A stretch of 5,571 bases of DNA from Clostridiales bacterium (GTDB lineage: Bacteria; Bacillota; Clostridia; Oscillospirales; Oscillospiraceae): contig JAJQAS010000037.1 in the NCBI GenBank assembly GCA_021203685.1, positions 1 through 5,571 on the forward strand, read 5' to 3'. Position 1 is the stretch's first letter. Each line of letters starts with the position of its first letter. A program made the translations under genes and the position numbers. Of this stretch, positions 1 to 5,571 are shown in pieces. The notes beneath the pieces are model-generated. The model searched no databases and was not told where the DNA came from. It saw nothing but the letters and a program-made list of their open reading frames with translations.

Positions 1-943
1 TTTTTGCCTGACAATGGGGGCATTTCTTCCACTCTCCCTTTGGCGCTTCATCACCACCGAGATGTACCCGTTTTCCGGGGAACAGAGGGACAATTTCCTC
101 CAGCAGTTCTTCCAGAAACGAAAATGTCCGCTCCTGTCCGGCACAAAGGATAATCGGATAAATTCCCCCGGCCGTAGCGGTCCGAACCTTTTTTCCGCTG
201 CAGCTATACTCAGGGTATGCGTTCAGCAATGCGCTTACATGCCCTGGCATATCAATCTCAGGAATCACCTCCACGCCGCGTACCTGTGCGAACGCACAAA
301 TCTCCCTGATTTCCTCCTGCGTGTAATAATCCACACTGTTTTCCTGCAGCTTCGGGAAACGCCTGCTCTCAATCCGCCATCCCTGATCGTCTGTCAGATG
401 CCAGTGCAGCACATTCATCTTTGCGAGTGAAATCTCTTCGATTATCTTTTTTACTTCTTCTGCGGGGAAAAAATGGCGCGCACAATCCAGGCTGAGTCCT
501 CTATGCGCATATTGCGGCGCATCGCAAATCTCGCCGCACGGCAGGTCGGCTTCACAGGACTGGCCTTCAGCCAGCTCATTGATAAGGGTCGTAAACGCCC
601 AAATGATTCCCTGTTCCGAAGAGGCTTTGATTTGTATTTGATGTTCCGTAACTGTGAGTGCGTACCCTTCCTTCGGAAAGCTCCTGTCGCGAATCAGCAA
701 AACATCCGGCATTGATTTTTCTTCCGGGGTCACCCTGCAATCCGTAAATTTCGTTCCCGAAACCGCATCCTTACCTTCCGACTGCTGCCCGCCACGCAAA
801 TGCCCAAGTCTCTCATAAAAAGCATTTGCGCACCATGGCTCAAAATCCCCAAACTGGACATTCAGTTTTTCAGGAAGCAAATATACCCCTGCTTCCTGTC
901 TGATTATTCCGCGGACAGATGGAATCATATCAAATGTATTCAT
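1..943 (-). CDS. Beta-N-acetylhexosaminidase, family GH20 (partial, C-terminus beyond left edge)
   Basis: Probable cytosolic exo-enzyme releasing terminal beta-linked GlcNAc or GalNAc. The reading frame is open from ATG at 943 to the left edge, giving 314 residues without a stop. Residues 1 to about 140 form the small alpha/beta domain that commonly precedes the GH20 barrel. The barrel starts near the RGLSLD motif, where R148 matches the conserved substrate-binding arginine. It continues with HWHLTDDQGWR (180-190), PEIDMPGH (228-235) and HLGGDE (294-299). D298 and E299 are the substrate-assisting aspartate and general acid known from the family. The rest of the barrel, including late active-site aromatic residues, lies outside the window. 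Start choice: AAGGG lies 8 nt upstream of the ATG. The N-terminus is polar with no signal peptide. It is the last visible gene of the cluster, 70 bp after the GH78 stop. Family assignment is firm; GlcNAc versus GalNAc preference and linkage cannot be read. Confidence 0.95.
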   Translation of the reverse strand, partial: MNTFDMIPSVRGIIRQEAGVYLLPEKLNVQFGDFEPWCANAFYERLGHLRGGQQSEGKDAVSGTKFTDCRVTPEEKSMPDVLLIRDRSFPKEGYALTVTEHQIQIKASSEQGIIWAFTTLINELAEGQSCEADLPCGEICDAPQYAHRGLSLDCARHFFPAEEVKKIIEEISLAKMNVLHWHLTDDQGWRIESRRFPKLQENSVDYYTQEEIREICAFAQVRGVEVIPEIDMPGHVSALLNAYPEYSCSGKKVRTATAGGIYPIILCAGQERTFSFLEELLEEIVPLFPGKRVHLGGDEAPKGEWKKCPHCQAK

Positions 944-951
944 GTTATTTT

Positions 952-956
952 CCCTT
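952..956 (-). promoter_or_regulatory. Ribosome binding site of the GH20 gene
   Basis: AAGGG on the minus strand sits 8 nt before the ATG at 943, a normal spacing. It fixes the start of the partial GH20 gene. The rest of the 70-bp gap back to the GH78 stop shows no hairpin with a T-run and no promoter boxes I would defend. Confidence 0.65.
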
Positions 957-1013
957 CAAACGCAAAGTATTGATAACAGGTGTCAGGCCCTATAGGAAAG
1001 CAGGCATGGGAAG

Positions 1014-3698
1014 TTAAACAGCAGTCTCATATCTGACCGTATAAGTTCCCGCATTCAGGTAGCAGATTCCATTTTTCACACATGCAAACATCGGATTCTC
1101 CTGATCCCCGTAAGTCTCCGGCCTCGCAAGCGGCAGTTGCAGGGTAGCACTGCACCCAAACGGAACTGTCACGGACAATGTTACGTGGGAGGAATCCGTC
1201 ATCTCCCAGCTGCTTTTATATAATCCGGCTGGAGAATCATAGGATGCGGACACTTTCCGCAGGGTCCGGTTCAGGAGCGGCATAAAAGCCACCCTCCGAA
1301 GACCGGGCGCCTCATCCACAGTGTTGATGCCAGCCACATGACGGAACATCCACTCCAGGACAGAACCATACGCATAGTGGTTCATGCTGTTCATGCTGAT
1401 GCCGGAGATCGTCCCGTCATCAAGTAGGCTGTTCCAGCGCTCCCAGACAGTCGTTGCGCCAAGCTTCACCTCATGGAGCCAGCCCGGATAGTCCTCGTTG
1501 AGCAGCAGCTCATAAGCCAGCTCTTCCAATCCATTCTCGGTCAGCACATTGTTTAAGAGCGGCGTACCAACAAAACCGGTTTGCAGCTTGCCATTGCTGC
1601 GTTCAAACAGCTTCTGCAGCTGCTTTCTGGTCAGCTCCACATTTTCAGACAGGTGATATTTCAGTGTCAGAATCAGCGCGGTCTGCGTTTTGATGCAGCA
1701 CCTGCCGGTCGCGCTGTAGTATTCGTTCTTTACCACAGCAAACTGCTCGTCGGAAAGCGCACGATATTCGGTTTCCTCCGCTTCTTTCCCAAGCACATGC
1801 GCGGCATTGGCCACCAGTCCGGCGCTGACCGCGTAATACAGGTTTGCGATGAACTCCTCATCCGTACCGCCCATCACCTGCTCCGCGCCGCCAGCCGGAT
1901 GATCCAGTGCCAGCCAGTCTCCATAATGAAACACATACCTCCAGTTATGAGGGGCCTCTCCATCGACTCTGCGAATGTAGTCCACCCAGCTTTTCATGCT
2001 CTCAAACTGGTCCTCTAAAATACTCTTATCGCCATAGAATAAATAAAGATTCCATGGAATAATGCAGGCTGCGTCGCCCCAGACGCAGGCCGTGCTTTCT
2101 ACTCCGCAGGAAGGAACCACATCCGGCACTTTTCCATCCAGAGCACTCTGCTCTTTCGCCATATCATAAAGGTATTTTGCGTAAAAAGCATAGGTATCCG
2201 AAAGATAGGTAGCGGTCGCAGAAAACACCTGCGCGTCTCCGGTCCAGCCCATCCGCTCGTCACGCTGCGGACAATCGGTCGGCACATCCACAAAATTGCT
2301 CTTCTGCCCCCACTGAACATTTTGAATCAAACGGTTGACCAGCGCATGTCCGGTCTCCATCCGGCCGGTAAATTCCAGATCACTGTACAGCGCAAGACCC
2401 TTAAAATCTTCCTTTTTCAGGTTTGCCACGCCTTCCACTTTTACATAACGGTAGCCGAAAAAGGTAAAATGCGGAACAATCGTTTTTTCTGTCCCATCCG
2501 AAACGTAATAATACTCCGACTTTGCAGAGCGCAGGTTTGCGTTGTAGAAATTCCCATCGGCGTGTCCGGCGCAGGGAACCTCAAAGGAATCTGTCTGCGC
2601 CAATGCACAAGCCTTCGGAGGCGTTGCTTCTGGCTGCGCAGAATCTCTCTGTAGGATCTCTCCTGTTTGAATGTGAATCACTGTTCCGGCCGGCTCATGT
2701 ACACGCAGGGCAAAAAGCCCCGTAAACTCCTGTCCCATGTCAAAGACAGTTTCACCCGCAGGTGTGTGAATCAGTTCCACCGGCCCAAATTCCTCGTGTA
2801 TCGTGACCGGCAGACTCATCCTCTCCGTCAGAGCGCCCTTCGGCGCCTCACAAAACCTTGCCTGTTCCATTGGCAGCTCCGGCAGCGTATCGTCCACATA
2901 TTCCCCGTCATACAAATTCGAGAAGGTAATGTTGCTGCGGCGTACCTTCCAGCTCTCATCCGTGCCGATCGTTTCTGTACTGCCATCCTCATAGGTCAGG
3001 CGCAGCTCCGCGATCAGTTTCCACTCATTGCCATAAAAGCCCTTATCCTCGAATGCCGTAAAGCCGAAGCGCGCTTTATACCAGCCATTACCGAGCCAAG
3101 TGGAGAGCATCGACTTATCAGAAGTATTCTTGACCTGCTCTGTCACATCAAAGGTCTGATACTGTATCCATTCGTTATAATCATTGCTATAGGGCGTGAG
3201 ATATTCGTCTCCGATGCGCGCCCCATCAAAATAAGCCTCATACAGACCCAGGCCACAGATATATAATCGCGCCTGTCTGACAGGCTTTGCCGGACAAATC
3301 TCTTTTTCAAAAATTGGATGGCGTTCTACAACGCCGTCCAAATGCGAAGCACAGGAGATCCATCTGCCGATCCACACATCGTCTCGTTTCGCTGTCTCAA
3401 ACCACTGCGTCTCGCCAGTCGCTTCTTCTTCTTTGTCAGTCCGCACCGTCACTGCCCAGTAATATCGTGTGTAAGGCTGCAATTCAAAATCCGCACGATA
3501 GCCAAGACTGTCTGCTTCTTTCGTAAATCCGGAATCAAATACCGTCTCACGCAACTGTGCATCCGCTGCCACCTGTATTCTGGCCTCAGTCTGATTTTTT
3601 CCGATTGCCTCAGCTACCTTCCAGGAAAATACCGTGCGCGTCATACGAAACCCAAGCGGGTTTGTCAGATGATTGACCTTCATGTCATAAATTTTCAT
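1014..3698 (-). CDS. Alpha-L-rhamnosidase, family GH78
   Basis: Inverting exo-glycosidase that releases terminal alpha-L-rhamnose; the full 894 residues lie within the usual size for multidomain bacterial GH78. Apparent order: Ig-like N-terminal domain (about 1-105), beta-sandwich domain (about 130-290, with RQARLYICGLGLYEAYFDG at 141-159), second sandwich (about 305-415), (alpha/alpha)6 catalytic barrel (about 435-770), C-terminal beta domain (about 775-890). The catalytic signature is DCPQRDERMGWTGD at 475-488. By family alignment E481 is the likely general acid and D475 and D488 contact rhamnose. ATTVWERWNS (748-757) carries E753, the likely general base. GDWLALD (593-599) and NHYAYG (773-778) are also typical. 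No signal peptide or anchor is visible, so it probably acts in the cytosol on imported material. The ATG at 3698 is set by AGGAG with a 9-nt spacer, and that site overlaps the stop of the upstream SGNH gene. Aglycone and linkage cannot be predicted from sequence alone. Confidence 0.96.
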   Translation of the reverse strand: MKIYDMKVNHLTNPLGFRMTRTVFSWKVAEAIGKNQTEARIQVAADAQLRETVFDSGFTKEADSLGYRADFELQPYTRYYWAVTVRTDKEEEATGETQWFETAKRDDVWIGRWISCASHLDGVVERHPIFEKEICPAKPVRQARLYICGLGLYEAYFDGARIGDEYLTPYSNDYNEWIQYQTFDVTEQVKNTSDKSMLSTWLGNGWYKARFGFTAFEDKGFYGNEWKLIAELRLTYEDGSTETIGTDESWKVRRSNITFSNLYDGEYVDDTLPELPMEQARFCEAPKGALTERMSLPVTIHEEFGPVELIHTPAGETVFDMGQEFTGLFALRVHEPAGTVIHIQTGEILQRDSAQPEATPPKACALAQTDSFEVPCAGHADGNFYNANLRSAKSEYYYVSDGTEKTIVPHFTFFGYRYVKVEGVANLKKEDFKGLALYSDLEFTGRMETGHALVNRLIQNVQWGQKSNFVDVPTDCPQRDERMGWTGDAQVFSATATYLSDTYAFYAKYLYDMAKEQSALDGKVPDVVPSCGVESTACVWGDAACIIPWNLYLFYGDKSILEDQFESMKSWVDYIRRVDGEAPHNWRYVFHYGDWLALDHPAGGAEQVMGGTDEEFIANLYYAVSAGLVANAAHVLGKEAEETEYRALSDEQFAVVKNEYYSATGRCCIKTQTALILTLKYHLSENVELTRKQLQKLFERSNGKLQTGFVGTPLLNNVLTENGLEELAYELLLNEDYPGWLHEVKLGATTVWERWNSLLDDGTISGISMNSMNHYAYGSVLEWMFRHVAGINTVDEAPGLRRVAFMPLLNRTLRKVSASYDSPAGLYKSSWEMTDSSHVTLSVTVPFGCSATLQLPLARPETYGDQENPMFACVKNGICYLNAGTYTVRYETAV

Positions 3699-3707
3699 AT
3701 CTGGATG

Positions 3708-3712
3708 CTCCT
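3708..3712 (-). promoter_or_regulatory. Ribosome binding site of the GH78 gene, overlapping the SGNH stop codon
   Basis: On the minus strand the text is TAGGAG, then nine bases, then ATG. The TAG is the stop codon of the SGNH hydrolase and its last two bases form the start of the AGGAG Shine-Dalgarno site for the rhamnosidase. A ribosome terminating on the SGNH gene would sit on this site, which suggests translational coupling of the two enzymes. It also supports the ATG at 3698 over the in-frame ATG five codons later. Confidence 0.75.
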
Positions 3713-4424
3713 ACAGATAGTTCTTCAAATTCTCCAGCACAATGCGGTATCCGTTTGCAAACATATGAATTCCTTCCACCGTATAGTCCGCTTTCAACAT
3801 TCCCTGCTCATCTGTAAGTCCCTCGTTTACGTCAATAAACGCATATCCCATTTTTTCCGCAAGCTTCTGTACTTCCCTGTTCGCAATGGGAAGATTTTTG
3901 TTATTGCGGTTCACAAACAAGCTCGCGGCCCATCCTGCATCTTCTTTTGCTTTTTCATTGACCGGATAGTAAGCCATCAGATAAACCTTTGTCTGCGGGA
4001 GACGCTCTTTTATCTGGCAAAGGATCTTTTCGTAATTGACAAGCAGCTTCCCCAGCTGCGCCTCGAACGAAGAACTGGCGTCTGCGAGGTCGTTTGTCCC
4101 AATATTGATAAAAATCACAGAAGGTTCTGTGCCGAACACCTGCTCGTCCATATGCAAAAGCATATCATCCGATGTAAAACCGCCGATCCCGCGGTTGTAG
4201 ATGACTTTATCCATCCCAAGATCCATCATCAGTTCCTGCACTGGGAACTGTTCCATCAGCGAAGACCCGGTGAACAGAATTGCTCCCTTTTTCGCATACT
4301 GGTTCAGGACCCGATAGCGCGCCACCTTTGTATCCTGCTCGTTCTTCACCATGCCCCGGATGATTTCTCCGGCAAATTTCTCCAGACCCGCTTCTTTCAT
4401 CTCTGTCAATTTCATCTCGTCCAT
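3711..4424 (-). CDS. SGNH/GDSL-type hydrolase (probable esterase or deacetylase)
   Basis: A 237-residue flavodoxin-like SGNH hydrolase of the GDSL_2 type. Block I is LFTGSSLMEQF (50-60), with S55 in the nucleophile position (GSS replaces GDS). Block II is NRGIGG (77-82), supplying oxyanion-hole glycine. Block III is NIGTNDLAD (107-115), with N111. Block V is YTVEGIHMFANGY (214-226), with catalytic H220. The residue three before that histidine is E217, where most families have Asp. No signal peptide, so cytosolic. Members typically cleave O-acetyl or other short esters from sugars; this role is inferred from the rhamnosidase next door. Start choice: the frame stays open upstream to a TTG at 4475, but the ATG at 4424 has AAGGAAAGGGG 11 nt before it (a rather long spacer) and begins a typical N-terminus. 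The upstream TTG and ATG (4454) lack a site. It is 73 bp after the transporter gene and 12 bp before GH78. The ester it cuts is unknown. Confidence 0.9.
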   Translation of the reverse strand: MDEMKLTEMKEAGLEKFAGEIIRGMVKNEQDTKVARYRVLNQYAKKGAILFTGSSLMEQFPVQELMMDLGMDKVIYNRGIGGFTSDDMLLHMDEQVFGTEPSVIFINIGTNDLADASSSFEAQLGKLLVNYEKILCQIKERLPQTKVYLMAYYPVNEKAKEDAGWAASLFVNRNNKNLPIANREVQKLAEKMGYAFIDVNEGLTDEQGMLKADYTVEGIHMFANGYRIVLENLKNYL

Positions 4425-4435
4425 TTTATTATGTA

Positions 4436-4446
4436 CCCCTTTCCTT
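4436..4446 (-). promoter_or_regulatory. Ribosome binding site that decides the SGNH hydrolase start
   Basis: The purine run AAGGAAAGGGG on the minus strand ends 11 nt before the ATG at 4424. It lies inside the longer open frame that reaches back to a TTG at 4475, so it argues against the longer protein. The 11-nt spacing is slightly long, so the call is moderate. Confidence 0.6.
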
Positions 4447-4497
4447 ATTTCCATAAAATGAGAATTTTTATACAAATTGTCTTATTTCTGACTTTTC

Positions 4498-5412
4498 CTA
4501 AAGCATAACATTTGCAATTCCGATCATCACAGGCAGTGTAAGAATACAAAACAGGGTACTTAAACATACCTCTTTTACTGCTCTGGTGTATTCTTGTCCA
4601 TACAGCTGAGCAAAAATAGCAACGTTCGAACCCACCGGAGCTGTTGCTGCAATCAGTACGGCCAGCCGAATCATTTGGTTGACCATAGGGAAAAGCAGCA
4701 GCAAAAGCAGTGTAATACCCGGGATTAACAACAGTCTTACTGCGGTGCATTTATAGACCAGCTTCTCTGTAAAAAGTTCTTTCAACGGTATCTGCGCCAA
4801 ATAGGTGCCCAACACGATCATCGCAACCGGGCCATTCATCGTGGCAAGTGTGCCAATCGTATCCTGCAGCATCTGGGGAAGGTCAAACGGCGCACAAAAC
4901 AGAACCGCACCTGCCAGAAAGCTCAGGACGATCGGATTCGTGGCAATCTTTTTTACGCGGATAACCGATCGGTCGCCGGTCATGATATATACACCATAGG
5001 TCCATTGCAGAATATTTAACAGTGCAACAAAGGAGGCCACATAAAAGACCGCTTCTTCTCCAAGCGTCATCTGCACCAGCGGGATTCCGATAAAACCTGC
5101 ATTGGAAAATGCAGCCCCAAAGCGCTCTATGCTCTCTTCTTTTCGGAACATAACGCGGCTTACAAGAACGGACAGAAGCAGCGCGGCCAGCGCCAAAGCA
5201 AAGGATTCCGCCAGAGCGGTGAGCAACTCCAGGGAAAAATCCCGCATATAGGATTTCAGAATCGCCATTGGCATGATGATGTATAACAACATCCGCCCCA
5301 TGTCAGCGCTTCCCTGCTTACTTACCAGTTCTTTTTTGAATAAGAAATAACCGATCAGTAAGTATATTAACATAATCCCGTTCTGTTTTAGTAGCAAAAA
5401 TGTAATTTCCAT
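4498..5412 (-). CDS. AEC (auxin efflux carrier) family membrane transporter
   Basis: A 304-residue integral membrane protein of the AEC/PIN-like family (Mem_trans domain), normal length for bacterial members. I read about ten hydrophobic segments: roughly 5-26, 40-57, 61-86, 97-117, 120-146, 157-175, 193-211, 223-243, 246-272 and 281-301. Family hallmarks are MPMAILKS (47-54), the AAFSNAGFIGIPL stretch (100-112), NPIVLSFLAG (159-168) and ATAPVGSNVAIFAQLYG (256-272). The proline-containing segments at 47-54 and 256-264 fit the broken-helix substrate site known from PIN structures. Bacterial members are mostly linked to carboxylates and other small anions, so the substrate here is open. Start choice: the frame is open to a TTG at 5448, overlapping the upstream gene by 11 nt and without a binding site. 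The ATG at 5412 has a weak GGAAAAAG site and leaves 25 nt after the upstream stop. A GTG one codon earlier than that ATG is possible. Confidence 0.92.
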   Translation of the reverse strand: MEITFLLLKQNGIMLIYLLIGYFLFKKELVSKQGSADMGRMLLYIIMPMAILKSYMRDFSLELLTALAESFALALAALLLSVLVSRVMFRKEESIERFGAAFSNAGFIGIPLVQMTLGEEAVFYVASFVALLNILQWTYGVYIMTGDRSVIRVKKIATNPIVLSFLAGAVLFCAPFDLPQMLQDTIGTLATMNGPVAMIVLGTYLAQIPLKELFTEKLVYKCTAVRLLLIPGITLLLLLLFPMVNQMIRLAVLIAATAPVGSNVAIFAQLYGQEYTRAVKEVCLSTLFCILTLPVMIGIANVML

Positions 5413-5437
5413 CACTTTTTCCAAAAATGTTATCAGG

Positions 5438-5571
5438 TTATTCTTCAAACAGCTTCATTAACGCGATTGCATACACCTCATGGCCTTCTATCCCCGGATG
5501 GTTCGCACCGTTTGACAGAAGCTCCGGCCATGGGCAGCCCCTTTTTCGCGCTTCTTCCCAAATAGAATAAA
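5438..5571 (-). CDS. SGNH/GDSL-type hydrolase, C-terminal end only (partial, N-terminus beyond right edge)
   Basis: A frame entering from the right edge gives 43 residues before a TAA at 5440-5438. It reads as the last segment of an SGNH hydrolase: WEEARKRG, then LLSNGANHP, then GIEGHEVYAIALMKLFEE. An NHP...GH pattern followed by a short amphipathic helix is typical of block V and the final helix of GDSL_2-type esterases, where the histidine before proline is catalytic. The other two frames on this strand hit stops inside this stretch, which supports the reading. The nucleophile, oxyanion-hole and Asn blocks lie outside the window, so activity cannot be judged. Its block V differs from that of the complete SGNH gene at 3711-4424 (NHP versus EGIHMF), so the two belong to different subfamilies and are not a recent duplicate. 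The transporter start follows 25 nt after the stop, so the two genes are likely co-transcribed. Confidence 0.78.
   Translation of the reverse strand, partial: YSIWEEARKRGCPWPELLSNGANHPGIEGHEVYAIALMKLFEE

Noticed and set aside
14..715. Two plus-strand open frames (138 and 80 codons) at the left edge
   Set aside because: They are antisense to the partial GH20 gene, whose minus-strand frame is continuous and carries all expected motifs.
944..1013. Possible promoter or terminator in the GH78-GH20 gap, including the palindrome CCTATAGG
   Set aside because: The palindrome is only 8 bp with no T-run after it. The best promoter-like pair (TTTCCT and TATCAA) matches consensus poorly.
2667..3266. Plus-strand open frame of 199 codons inside the GH78 gene
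   Set aside because: It is wholly antisense to conserved GH78 sequence, shows no recognisable family and has no convincing binding site.
3318..3698. Signal peptide on the GH78 protein
   Set aside because: The first 30 residues (MKIYDMKVNHLTNPLGF and on) are polar, with no hydrophobic core, and already belong to the Ig-like domain.
4444..4488. Direct repeat GAAATAAG (minus strand, at 4488-4481 and 4451-4444)
   Set aside because: Two 8-bp copies 37 bp apart in AT-rich sequence are expected by chance, they are not palindromic, and the second overlaps the SGNH ribosome binding site.
3318..4508. Plus-strand open frame of 396 codons antisense to the start of GH78 and the whole SGNH gene
   Set aside because: It lies opposite two well-supported genes. 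Its translation is rich in Cys, His, Phe and Arg with no domain I recognise. It is best explained by the codon bias of the opposite strand.
4445..4750. Minus-strand frame of 101 codons in another frame of the transporter gene
   Set aside because: It overlaps the conserved C-terminal half of the AEC protein, and its translation is low in hydrophobic order and matches nothing I recognise.

Overview
The window reads as part of a carbohydrate-utilisation gene cluster from a low-to-mid-GC Firmicute. I infer a gut-type Clostridia, probably Lachnospiraceae. The grounds are the protein style (cytosolic GH78 and GH20 enzymes without signal peptides, small clostridial-type SGNH hydrolases), purine-rich Shine-Dalgarno sites, tight gene packing and base composition near half G+C. 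No marker gene fixes the taxon.

All supported genes lie on the minus strand, so transcription runs from the right edge to the left. In that order they are: the C-terminal end of an SGNH/GDSL-type hydrolase cut by the window edge (5438-5571); a ten-helix AEC (auxin efflux carrier) family transporter (4498-5412); a complete small SGNH/GDSL hydrolase (3711-4424); a complete family GH78 alpha-L-rhamnosidase (1014-3698); and the N-terminal two-thirds or so of a family GH20 beta-N-acetylhexosaminidase, running off the left edge (1-943). The gaps are 25, 73, 12 and 70 bp. None holds a convincing terminator, so one polycistronic message is likely. The SGNH-to-GH78 junction looks translationally coupled, because the GH78 ribosome binding site overlaps the SGNH stop codon.

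The two glycosidases carry the expected catalytic motifs, and the visible N-termini lack export signals. A reasonable inference is that the cell imports a glycan fragment or glycoside and takes it apart in the cytosol: the SGNH enzymes remove ester groups (typically O-acetyl), GH78 releases L-rhamnose and GH20 releases beta-linked GlcNAc or GalNAc. A substrate with both alpha-rhamnose and beta-HexNAc would fit, for example fragments of the rhamnose-rich wall polysaccharides of streptococci and their relatives. This is a hypothesis only. The AEC transporter is the odd member, since that family is better known for organic-acid and similar anion transport than for sugar import.

The window holds no RNA gene, CRISPR array, mobile element or long repeat that I can see. 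No stretch longer than 73 bp lacks a gene. The individual families are known; what may be new is their combination.
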